Positions 1 through 11,757 of a DNA stretch of 64,000 nt are shown piece after piece (positions within the stretch are counted from its first letter, which is position 1; each line of letters starts with the position of its first letter). The notes below the pieces were generated by a model. It saw nothing but the letters and a program-made list of their open reading frames with translations, had not been told where the DNA came from and did no database searches. The stretch is from Henricia sp. BOLD:AAB3569 (lineage: Eukaryota > Echinodermata > Asteroidea > Spinulosida > Echinasteridae). Location of the stretch: positions 1 to 64,000 of the forward strand of contig JBBELK010000561.1 in the NCBI GenBank assembly GCA_037783545.1. The letters run 5' to 3'. The position numbers and the translations under genes are program-made.

Positions 1-200
1 ATGCAAAATTGACAGATTTTCGCTGGGAAATGACGGAGAAATTTCAGAGTTTAGGGAAAGCGCAGCTCGGCTACGTGGTTATTCTTCTAACCGTGGCTGT
101 TGGGACACCCTGCGCTGCGCTTGTGTACATTTGTACGGCCGTTGACTCACCCCAGATTGTGACGGGAATTAGGTCAAAGTGTGTCCCAAATGCCGGCAAA

Positions 201-290
201 TTTGGAAATCAAGGAATTTTCCAACCAACTTCAAATTTTGCATGCTCCAAACTGTATATATTCCGCACTTGTCATGCAAAATTGACAGAT
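201..290 (+). repeat. Core block shared with satellite B (example in an A unit)
   Basis: From tttggaaatc (201) to about the end of gacagatttt (290) the A unit aligns with the B unit. In the first 47 alignment columns about 40 are identical, including AACTTCAAATTTTGC without a gap. The following 37 positions match at about 23, and similarity then fades. The rest of each unit (about 170 bp in A, about 105 bp in B) shows no alignment I can see. The B counterpart starts at about 44,677. The block occurs in nearly every unit of both arrays; only one example is given. Confidence 0.85.
202..224 (+). other. Inverted repeat in the core block (A unit example)
   Basis: TTGGAAA (202-208) and TTTCCAA (218-224) form 7-bp arms around a 9-base loop, with a nested GGAATTTTCC. 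The B unit keeps a shorter version, TGGAA and TTCCA, around ggaatttcc at the matching place. Every intact A unit repeats it, so it recurs every 273 bp. Confidence 0.7.
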
Positions 291-3200
291 TTTCGCTGGG
301 AAATGACGGAGAAATTTCAGAGTTTAGGGAAAGCGCAGCTCGGCTACGTGGTTATTCTTCTAACCGTGGCTGTTGGGACACCCTGCGCTGCGCTTGTGTA
401 CATTTGTACGGCCGTTGACTCACCCCAGATTGTGACGGGAATTAGGTCAAAGTGTGTCCCAAATGCCGGCAAATTTGGAAATCAAGGAATTTTCCAACCA
501 ACTTCAAATTTTGCATGCTCCAAACTGTATATATTCCGCACTTGTCATGCAAAATTGACAGATTTTCGCTGGGAAATGACGGAGAAATTTCAGAGTTTAG
601 GGAAAGCGCAGCTCGGCTACGTGGTTATTCTTCTAACCGTGGCTGTTGGGACACCCTGCGCTGCGCTTGTGTACATTTGTACGGCCGTTGACTCACCCCA
701 GATTGTGACGGGAATTAGGTCAAAGTGTGTCCCAAATGCCGGCAAATTTGGAAATCAAGGAATTTTCCAACCAACTTCAAATTTTGCATGCTCCAAACTG
801 TATATATTCCGCACTTGTCATGCAAAATTGACAGATTTTCGCTGGGAAATGACGGAGAAATTTCAGAGTTTAGGGAAAGCGCAGCTCGGCTACGTGGTTA
901 TTCTTCTAACCGTGGCTGTTGGGACACCTCTGCGCTGCGCTTGTGTACATTTGTACGGCCGTTGACTCACCCCAGATTGTGACGGGAATTAGGTCAAAGT
1001 GTGTCCCAAATGCCGGCAAATTTGGAAATCAAGGAATTTTCCAACCAACTTCAAATTTTGCATGCTCCAAACTGTATATATTCCGCACTTGTCATGCAAA
1101 ATTGACAGATTTTCGCTGGGAAATGACGGAGAAATTTCAGAGTTTAGGGAAAGCGCAGCTCGGCTACGTGGTTATTCTTCTAACCGTGGCTGTTGGGACA
1201 CCCTGCGCTGCGCTTGTGTACATTTGTACGGCCGTTGACTCACCCCAGATTGTGACGGGAATTAGGTCAAAGTGTGTCCCAAATGCCGGCAAATTTGGAA
1301 ATCAAGGAATTTTCCAACCAACTTCAAATTTTGCATGCTCCAAACTGTATATATTCCGCACTTGTCATGCAAAATTGACAGATTTTCGCTGGGAAATGAC
1401 GGAGAAATTTCAGAGTTTAGGGAAAGCGCAGCTCGGCTACGTGGTTATTCTTCTAACCGTGGCTGTTGGGACACCCTGCGCTGCGCTTGTGTACATTTGT
1501 ACGGCCGTTGACTCACCCCAGATTGTGACGGGAATTAGGTCAAAGTGTGTCCCAAATGCCGGCAAATTTGGAAATCAAGGAATTTTCCAACCAACTTCAA
1601 ATTTTGCATGCTCCAAACTGTATATATTCCGCACTTGTCATGCAAAATTGACAGATTTTCGCTGGGAAATGACGGAGAAATTTCAGAGTTTAGGGAAAGC
1701 GCAGCTCGGCTACGTGGTTATTCTTCTAACCGTGGCTGTTGGGACACCCTGCGCTGCGCTTGTGTACATTTGTACGGCCGTTGACTCACCCCAGATTGTG
1801 ACGGGAATTAGGTCAAAGTGTGTCCCAAATGCCGGCAAATTTGGAAATCAAGGAATTTTCCAACCAACTTCAAATTTTGCATGCTCCAAACTGTATATAT
1901 TCCGCACTTGTCATGCAAAATTGACAGATTTTCGCTGGGAAATGACGGAGAAATTTCAGAGTTTAGGGAAAGCGCAGCTCGGCTACGTGGTTATTCTTCT
2001 AACCGTGGCTGTTGGGACACCCTGCGCTGCGCTTGTGTACATTTGTACGGCCGTTGACTCACCCCAGATTGTGACGGGAATTAGGTCAAAGTGTGTCCCA
2101 AATGCCGGCAAATTTGGAAATCAAGGAATTTTCCAACCAACTTCAAATTTTGCATGCTCCAAACTGTATATATTCCGCACTTGTCATGCAAAATTGACAG
2201 ATTTTCGCTGGGAAATGACGGAGAAATTTCAGAGTTTAGGGAAAGCGCAGCTCGGCTACGTGGTTATTCTTCTAACCGTGGCTGTTGGGACACCCTGCGC
2301 TGCGCTTGTGTACATTTGTACGGCCGTTGACTCACCCCAGATTGTGACGGGAATTAGGTCAAAGTGTGTCCCAAATGCCGGCAAATTTGGAAATCAAGGA
2401 ATTTTCCAACCAACTTCAAATTTTGCATGCTCCAAACTGTATATATTCCGCACTTGTCATGCAAAATTGACAGATTTTCGCTGGGAAATGACGGAGAAAT
2501 TTCAGAGTTTAGGGAAAGCGCAGCTCGGCTACGTGGTTATTCTTCTAACCGTGGCTGTTGGGACACCCTGCGCTGCGCTTGTGTACATTTGTACGGCCGT
2601 TGACTCACCCCAGATTGTGACGGGAATTAGGTCAAAGTGTGTCCCAAATGCCGGCAAATTTGGAAATCAAGGAATTTTCCAACCAACTTCAAATTTTGCA
2701 TGCTCCAAACTGTATATATTCCGCACTTGTCATGCAAAATTGACAGATTTTCGCTGGGAAATGACGGAGAAATTTCAGAGTTTAGGGAAAGCGCAGCTCG
2801 GCTACGTGGTTATTCTTCTAACCGTGGCTGTTGGGACACCCTGCGCTGCGCTTGTGTACATTTGTACGGCCGTTGACTCACCCCAGATTGTGACGGGAAT
2901 TAGGTCAAAGTGTGTCCCAAATGCCGGCAAATTTGGAAATCAAGGAATTTTCCAACCAACTTCAAATTTTGCATGCTCCAAACTGTATATATTCCGCACT
3001 TGTCATGCAAAATTGACAGATTTTCGCTGGGAAATGACGGAGAAATTTCAGAGTTTAGGGAAAGCGCAGCTCGGCTACGTGGTTATTCTTCTAACCGTGG
3101 CTGTTGGGACACCCTGCGCTGCGCTTGTGTACATTTGTACGGCCGTTGACTCACCCCAGATTGTGACGGGAATTAGGTCAAAGTGTGTCCCAAATGCCGG

Positions 3201-6200
3201 CAAATTTGGAAATCAAGGAATTTTCCAACCAACTTCAAATTTTGCATGCTCCAAACTGTATATATTCCGCACTTGTCATGCAAAATTGACAGATTTTCGC
3301 TGGGAAATGACGGAGAAATTTCAGAGTTTAGGGAAAGCGCAGCTCGGCTACGTGGTTATTCTTCTAACCGTGGCTGTTGGGACACCCTGCGCTGCGCTTG
3401 TGTACATTTGTACGGCCGTTGACTCACCCCAGATTGTGACGGGAATTAGGTCAAAGTGTGTCCCAAATGCCGGCAAATTTGGAAATCAAGGAATTTTCCA
3501 ACCAACTTCAAATTTTGCATGCTCCAAACTGTATATATTCCGCACTTGTCATGCAAAATTGACAGATTTTCGCTGGGAAATGACGGAGAAATTTCAGAGT
3601 TTAGGGAAAGCGCAGCTCGGCTACGTGGTTATTCTTCTAACCGTGGCTGTTGGGACACCCTGCGCTGCGCTTGTGTACATTTGTACGGCCGTTGACTCAC
3701 CCCAGATTGTGACGGGAATTAGGTCAAAGTGTGTCCCAAATGCCGGCAAATTTGGAAATCAAGGAATTTTCCAACCAACTTCAAATTTTGCATGCTCCAA
3801 ACTGTATATATTCCGCACTTGTCATGCAAAATTGACAGATTTTCGCTGGGAAATGACGGAGAAATTTCAGAGTTTAGGGAAAGCGCAGCTCGGCTACGTG
3901 GTTATTCTTCTAACCGTGGCTGTTGGGACACCCTGCGCTGCGCTTGTGTACATTTGTACGGCCGTTGACTCACCCCAGATTGTGACGGGAATTAGGTCAA
4001 AGTGTGTCCCAAATGCCGGCAAATTTGGAAATCAAGGAATTTTCCAACCAACTTCAAATTTTGCATGCTCCAAACTGTATATATTCCGCACTTGTCATGC
4101 AAAATTGACAGATTTTCGCTGGGAAATGACGGAGAAATTTCAGAGTTTAGGGAAAGCGCAGCTCGGCTACGTGGTTATTCTTCTAACCGTGGCTGTTGGG
4201 ACACCCTGCGCTGCGCTTGTGTACATTTGTACGGCCGTTGACTCACCCCAGATTGTGACGGGAATTAGGTCAAAGTGTGTCCCAAATGCCGGCAAATTTG
4301 GAAATCAAGGAATTTTCCAACCAACTTCAAATTTTGCATGCTCCAAACTGTATATATTCCGCACTTGTCATGCAAAATTGACAGATTTTCGCTGGGAAAT
4401 GACGGAGAAATTTCAGAGTTTAGGGAAAGCGCAGCTCGGCTACGTGGTTATTCTTCTAACCGTGGCTGTTGGGACACCCTGCGCTGCGCTTGTGTACATT
4501 TGTACGGCCGTTGACTCACCCCAGATTGTGACGGGAATTAGGTCAAAGTGTGTCCCAAATGCCGGCAAATTTGGAAATCAAGGAATTTTCCAACCAACTT
4601 CAAATTTTGCATGCTCCAAACTGTATATATTCCGCACTTGTCATGCAAAATTGACAGATTTTCGCTGGGAAATGACGGAGAAATTTCAGAGTTTAGGGAA
4701 AGCGCAGCTCGGCTACGTGGTTATTCTTCTAACCGTGGCTGTTGGGACACCCTGCGCTGCGCTTGTGTACATTTGTACGGCCGTTGACTCACCCCAGATT
4801 GTGACGGGAATTAGGTCAAAGTGTGTCCCAAATGCCGGCAAATTTGGAAATCAAGGAATTTTCCAACCAACTTCAAATTTTGCATGCTCCAAACTGTATA
4901 TATTCCGCACTTGTCATGCAAAATTGACAGATTTTCGCTGGGAAATGACGGAGAAATTTCAGAGTTTAGGGAAAGCGCAGCTCGGCTACGTGGTTATTCT
5001 TCTAACCGTGGCTGTTGGGACACCCTGCGCTGCGCTTGTGTACATTTGTACGGCCGTTGACTCACCCCAGATTGTGACGGGAATTAGGTCAAAGTGTGTC
5101 CCAAATGCCGGCAAATTTGGAAATCAAGGAATTTTCCAACCAACTTCAAATTTTGCATGCTCCAAACTGTATATATTCCGCACTTGTCATGCAAAATTGA
5201 CAGATTTTCGCTGGGAAATGACGGAGAAATTTCAGAGTTTAGGGAAAGCGCAGCTCGGCTACGTGGTTATTCTTCTAACCGTGGCTGTTGGGACACCCTG
5301 CGCTGCGCTTGTGTACATTTGTACGGCCGTTGACTCACCCCAGATTGTGACGGGAATTAGGTCAAAGTGTGTCCCAAATGCCGGCAAATTTGGAAATCAA
5401 GGAATTTTCCAACCAACTTCAAATTTTGCATGCTCCAAACTGTATATATTCCGCACTTGTCATGCAAAATTGACAGATTTTCGCTGGGAAATGACGGAGA
5501 AATTTCAGAGTTTAGGGAAAGCGCAGCTCGGCTACGTGGTTATTCTTCTAACCGTGGCTGTTGGGACACCCTGCGCTGCGCTTGTGTACATTTGTACGGC
5601 CGTTGACTCACCCCAGATTGTGACGGGAATTAGGTCAAAGTGTGTCCCAAATGCCGGCAAATTTGGAAATCAAGGAATTTTCCAACCAACTTCAAATTTT
5701 GCATGCTCCAAACTGTATATATTCCGCACTTGTCATGCAAAATTGACAGATTTTCGCTGGGAAATGACGGAGAAATTTCAGAGTTTAGGGAAAGCGCAGC
5801 TCGGCTACGTGGTTATTCTTCTAACCGTGGCTGTTGGGACACCCTGCGCTGCGCTTGTGTACATTTGTACGGCCGTTGACTCACCCCAGATTGTGACGGG
5901 AATTAGGTCAAAGTGTGTCCCAAATGCCGGCAAATTTGGAAATCAAGGAATTTTCCAACCAACTTCAAATTTTGCATGCTCCAAACTGTATATATTCCGC
6001 ACTTGTCATGCAAAATTGACAGATTTTCGCTGGGAAATGACGGAGAAATTTCAGAGTTTAGGGAAAGCGCAGCTCGGCTACGTGGTTATTCTTCTAACCG
6101 TGGCTGTTGGGACACCCTGCGCTGCGCTTGTGTACATTTGTACGGCCGTTGACTCACCCCAGATTGTGACGGGAATTAGGTCAAAGTGTGTCCCAAATGC

Positions 6201-7559
6201 CGGCAAATTTGGAAATCAAGGAATTTTCCAACCAACTTCAAATTTTGCATGCTCCAAACTGTATATATTCCGCACTTGTCATGCAAAATTGACAGATTTT
6301 CGCTGGGAAATGACGGAGAAATGTCAGAGTTTAGGGAAAGCGCAGCTCGGCTACGTGGTTATTCTTCTAACCGTGGCTGTTGGGACACCCTGCGCTGCGC
6401 TTGTGTACATTTGTACGGCCGTTGACTCACCCCAGATTGTGACGGGAATTAGGTCAAAGTGTGTCCAAATGCCGGCAAATTTGGAAATCAAGGAATTTTC
6501 CAACCAACTTCAAATTTTGCATGCTCCAAACTGTATATATTCCGCACTTGTCATGCAAAATTGACAGATTTTCGCTGGGAAATGACGGAGAAATTTCAGA
6601 GTTTAGGGAAAGCGCAGCTCGGCTACGTGGTTATTCTTCTAACCGTGGCTGTTGGGACACCCTGCGCTGCGCTTGTGTACATTTGTACGGCCGTTGACTC
6701 ACCCCAGATTGTGACGGGAATTAGGTCAAAGTGTGTCCCAAATGCCGGCAAATTTGGAAATCAAGGAATTTTCCAACCAACTTCAAATTTTGCATGCTCC
6801 AAACTGTATATATTCCGCACTTGTCATGCAAAATTGACAGATTTTCGCTGGGAAATGACGGAGAAATTTCAGAGTTTAGGGAAAGCGCAGCTCGGCTACG
6901 TGGTTATTCTTCTAACCGTGGCTGTTGGGACACCCTGCGCTGCGCTTGTGTACAATGAAAGGCCGTTGACTCACCCCAGATTGTGACGGGAATTAGGTCA
7001 AAGTGTGTCCCAAATGCCGGCAAATTTGGAAATCAAGGAATTTTCCAACCAACTTCAAATTTTGCATGCTCCAAACTGTAGATATTCCGCACTTGTCATG
7101 CAAAATTTACAGATTTTCGCTGGGAAATGACGGAGAAATTTCAGAGTTTAGGGAAAGCGCAGCTCGGCTACGTGGTTATTCTTCTAACCGTGGCTGTTGG
7201 GACACCCTGCGCTGAGCTTGTGTACATTTGTACGGCCGTTGACTCACCCCAGATTGTGACGGGAATTAGGTCAAAGTGTGTCCCACATGACGGCAAATTT
7301 GGAAATCAAGGAATTTTCCAACCAACTTCAAATTTTGCATGCTCCAAACTGTATATATTCCGCACTTATCATGCAAAATTGACAGATTTTCGCTGGGAAA
7401 TGACGGAGAAATTTCAGAGTTTAGGGAAAGCGCAGCTCGGCTACGTGGTTATTCTTCTAACCGTGGCTGTTGGGACACCCTGCGCTGCGCTTGTGTACAT
7501 TTGTACGGCCGTTGACTCACCCCAGATTGTGACGGGAATTAGGTCAAAGTGTGTCCCAA

Positions 7560-10500
7560 ATGCCGGCAAATTTGGAAATCAAGGAATTTTCCAACCAACT
7601 TCAAATTTTGCATGCTCCAAACTGTATATATTCCGCACTTGTCATGCAAAATTGACAGATTTTCGCTGGGAAATGACGGAGAAATTTCAGAGTTTAGGGA
7701 AAGCGCAGCTCGGCTACGTGGTTATTCTTCTAACCGTGGCTGTTGGGACACCCTGCGCTGCGCTTGTGTACAATGGAAAGGCCGTTGACTCACCCCAGAT
7801 TGTGACGGGAATTAGGTCAAAGTGTGTCCCAAATGCCGGCAAATTTGGAAATCAAGGAATTTTCCAACCAACTTCAAATTTTGCATGCTCCAAACTGTAT
7901 ATATTCCGCACTTGTCATGCAAAATTGACAGATTTTCGCCGGGAAATGACGGAGAAATTTCAGAGTTTAGGGAAAGCGCAGCTCGGCTACGTGGTTATTC
8001 TTCTAACCGTGGCTGTTGGGACACCCTGCGCTGCGCTTGTGTACATTTGTACGGCCGTTGACTCACCCCAGATTGTGACGGGAATTAGGTCAAAGTGTGT
8101 CCCAAATGCCGGCAAATTTGGAAATCAAGGAATTTTCCAACCAACTTCAAATTTTGCATGCTCCAAACTGTATATATTCCGCACTTGTCATGCAAAATTG
8201 ACAGATTTTCGCTGGGAAATGACGGAGAAATTTCAGAGTTTAGGGAAAGCGCAGCTCGGCTACGTGGTTATTCTTCTAACCGTGGCTGTTGGGACACCCT
8301 GCGCTGCGCTTGTGTACATTTGTACGGCCGTTGACTCACCCCAGATTGTGACGGGAATTAGGTCAAAGTGTGTTCCAAATGCCGGCAAATTTGGAAATCA
8401 AGGAATTTTCCAACCAACTTCAAATTTTGCATGCTCCAAACTGTATATATTCCGCACTTGTCATGCAAAATTGACAGATTTTCGCTGGGAAATGACGGAG
8501 AAATGTCAGAGTTTAGGGAAAGCGCAGCTCGGCTACGTGGTTATTCTTCTAACCGTGGCTGTTGGGACACCCTGCGCTGCGCTTGTGTACATTTGTACGG
8601 CCGTTGACTCACCCCAGATTGTGACGGGAATTAGGTCAATGTGTGTCCCAAATGCCGGCAAATTTGGAAATCAAGGAATTTTCCAACCAACTTCAAATTT
8701 TGCATGCTCCAAACTGTATATATTCCGCACTTGTCATGCAAAATTGACAGATTTTCGCTAGGAAAAGACGGAGAAATTTCAGAGTTTAGGGAAAGCGCAG
8801 CTCGGCTACGTGGTTATTCTTCTAACCGTGGCTGTTGGGACACCCTGCGCTGCGCTTGTGTACATTTGTACGGCCGTTGACTCACCCCAGATTGTGACGG
8901 GAATTAGGTCAAAGTGTGTCCCAAATGCCGCAAATTTGGAAATCAAGGAATTTTCCAACCAACTTCAAATTTTGCATGCTCCAAACTGTATATATTCCGC
9001 ACTTGTCATGCAAAATTGACAGATTTTCGCTGGGAAATGACGGAGAAATTTCAGAGTTTAGGGAAAGCGCAGCTCGGCTACGTGGTTATTCTTCTAACCG
9101 TGGCTGTTGGGACACCCTGCGCTGCGCTTGTGTACATTTGTACGGCCGTTGACTCACCCCATATTGTGACGGGAATTAGGTCAAAGTGTGTCCCAAATGC
9201 CGGCAAATTTGGAAATCAAGGAATTTTCCAACCAACTTCAAATTTTGCATGCTCCAAACTGTATATATTCCGCACTTGTCATGCAAAATTGACAGATTTT
9301 CGGTGGGAAATGACGGAGAAATTTCAGAGTTTAGGGAAAGCGCAGCTCGGCTACGTGGTTATTCTTCTAACCGTGGCTGTTGGGACACCCTGCGCTGCGC
9401 TTGTGTACATTTGTACGGCCGTTGACTCACCCCAGATTGTGACGGGAATTAGGTCAAAGTGTGTCCCAAATGCCGGCAAATTTGGAAATCAAGGAATTTT
9501 CCAACCAACTTCAAATTTTGCATGCTCCAAACTGTATATATTCCGCACTTGTCATGCAAAATTGACAGATTTTCGCTGGGAAATGACGGAGAAATTTCAG
9601 AGTTTAGGGAAAGCGCAGCTCGGCTACGTGGTTATTCTTCTAACCGTGGCTGTTGGGACACCCTGCGCTGCGCTTGTGTACATTTGTACGGCCGTTGACT
9701 CACCCCAGATTGTGACGGGAATTAGGTCAAAGTGTGTCCCAAATGCCGGCAAATTTGGAAATCAAGGAATTTTCCAACCAACTTCAAATTTTGCATGCTC
9801 CAAACTGTATATATTCCGCACTTGTCATGCAAAATTGACAGATTTTCGCTGGGAAATGACGGAGAAATTTCAGAGTTTAGGGAAAGCGCAGCTCGGCTAC
9901 GTGGTTATTCTTCTAACCGTGGCTGTTGGGACACCCTGCGCTGCGCTTGTGTACATTTGTACGGCCGTTGACTCACCCCAGATTGTGACGGGAATTAGGT
10001 CAAAGTGTGTCCCAAATGGCGGCAAATTTGGAAATCAAGGAATTTTCCAACCAACTTCAAATTTTGCATGCTCCAAACTGTATATATTCCGCACTTGTCA
10101 TGCAAAATTGACAGATTTTCGCTGGGAAATGACGGAGAAATTTCAGAGTTTAGGGAAAGCGCAGCTCGGCTACGTGGTTATTCTTCTAACCGTGGCTGTT
10201 GGGACACCCTGCGCTGCGCTTGTGTACAATGGAAAGGCCGTTGACTCACCCCAGATTGTGACGGGAATTAGGTCAAAGTGTGTCCCAAATGCCGGCAAAT
10301 TTGGAAATCAAGGAATTTTCCAACCAACTTCAAATTTTGCATGCTCCAAACTGTATATATTCCGCACTTGTCATGCAAAATTGACAGATTTTCGCCGGGA
10401 AATGACGGAGAAATTTCAGAGTTTAGGGAAAGCGCAGCTCGGCTACGTGGTTATTCTTCTAACCGTGGCTGTTGGGACACCCTGCGCTGCGCTTGTGTAC

Positions 10501-11757
10501 ATTTGTACGGCCGTTGACTCACCCCAGATTGTGACGGGAATTAGGTCAAAGTGTGTCCCAAATGCCGGCAAATTTGGAAATCAAGGAATTTTCCAACCAA
10601 CTTCAAATTTTGCATGCTCCAAACTGTATATATTCCGCACTTGTCATGCAAAATTGACAGATTTTCGCTGGGAAATGACGGAGAAATTTCAGAGTTTAGG
10701 GAAAGCGCAGCTCGGCTACGTGGTTATTCTTCTAACCGTGGCTGTTGGGACACCCTGCGCTGCGCTTGTGTACATTTGTACGGCCGTTGACTCACCCCAG
10801 ATTGTGACGGGAATTAGGTCAAAGTGTGTTCCAAATGCCGGCAAATTTGGAAATCAAGGAATTTTCCAACCAACTTCAAATTTTGCATGCTCCAAACTGT
10901 ATATATTCCGCACTTGTCATGCAAAATTGACAGATTTTCGCTGGGAAATGACGGAGAAATGTCAGAGTTTAGGGAAAGCGCAGCTCGGCTACGTGGTTAT
11001 TCTTCTAACCGTGGCTGTTGGGACACCCTGCGCTGCGCTTGTGTACATTTGTACGGCCGTTGACTCACCCCAGATTGTGACGGGAATTAGGTCAAAGTGT
11101 GTCCCAAATGCCGGCAAATTTGGAAATCAAGGAATTTTCCAACCAACTTCAAATTTTGCATGCTCCAAACTGTATATATTCCGCACTTGTCATGCAAAAT
11201 TGACAGATTTTCGCTAGGAAAAGACGGAGAAATTTCAGAGTTTAGGGAAAGCGCAGCTCGGCTACGTGGTTATTCTTCTAACCGTGGCTGTTGGGACACC
11301 CTGCGCTGCGCTTGTGTACATTTGTACGGCCGTTGACTCACCCCAGATTGTGACGGGAATTAGGTCAAAGTGTGTCCCAAATGCCCGCAAATTTGGAAAT
11401 CAAGGAATTTTCCAACCAACTTCAAATTTTGCATGCTCCAAACTGTATATATTCCGCACTTGTCATGCAAAATTGACAGATTTTCGCTGGGAAATGACGG
11501 AGAAATTTCAGAGTTTAGGGAAAGCGCAGCTCGGCTACGTGGTTATTCTTCTAACCGTGGCTGTTGGGACACCCTGCGCTGCGCTTGTGTACATTTGTAC
11601 GGCCGTTGACTCACCCCATATTGTGACGGGAATTAGGTCAAAGTGTGTCCCAAATGCCGGCAAATTTGGAAATCAAGGAATTTTCCAACCAACTTCAAAT
11701 TTTGCATGCTCCAAACTGTATATATTCCGCACTTGTCATGCAAAATTGACAGATTTT
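7560..11757 (+). repeat. Duplicated 1.74-kb A1 segment, offset 2,456 bp
   Basis: The segment at about 7,560-9,300 recurs at about 10,016-11,757. Both copies carry, in order, the caatggaaagg block, cgccggg, tgttccaaatgcc with gagaaatgtcag, cgctaggaaaagacgg, and caccccatattg. The offset is nine units minus one base, explained by a missing base near 8,929 (gccgcaaat) in the first copy. The second copy has gcccgcaaat at that place. Segment ends are approximate. Confidence 0.8.

Larger units (their letters stand above)
1..6320 (+). repeat. Homogenised A1 block, about 23 near-identical units
   Basis: About 23 successive 273-bp units look identical; their translations in two frames do not differ from unit to unit. 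The only change I see is one inserted T near 929 (acacctctgcg for acaccctgcg), which makes the fourth unit 274 bp. The first substitution is T to G at about 6,323 (gagaaatgtcag), and variants are frequent after that. Such uniformity suggests very recent amplification or an assembly that smoothed the units. Copy number here is the least trustworthy number in the window. Confidence 0.85.

Noticed and set aside
191-198. TGCCGGCA palindrome present in both A and B as further homology
   Set aside because: It lies at non-corresponding places in the two units with dissimilar flanks, so chance is likely.
211-224. Heat-shock element or kappa-B-like site in ggaattttcc
   Set aside because: Only two inverted GAA/TTC units are present, and a functional heat-shock element usually needs three. 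The short palindrome is explained as part of the dyad.
251-263. TATA box in ctgtatatattcc of each A unit
   Set aside because: It is an AT-rich part of the shared core with no other promoter elements. Transcription cannot be inferred from it.
179-418. Repeated 79-codon open frames starting with GTG in each A unit
   Set aside because: They recur once per unit in another frame, overlap the longer frame and end at the same TGA in the repeat. There is no ribosome-binding or splice context, and the array is eukaryotic satellite.
919-6564. An 1,881-codon open frame, and similar ones at 16,036-19,020, 30,762-35,720 and 37,641-44,315, as genes for repeat proteins
   Set aside because: The frame follows from unit length. 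A random 273-bp unit has roughly an 8% chance of one stop-free frame among six. Stops and frameshifts occur in several units, and no unique start, end or flanking gene signals exist.
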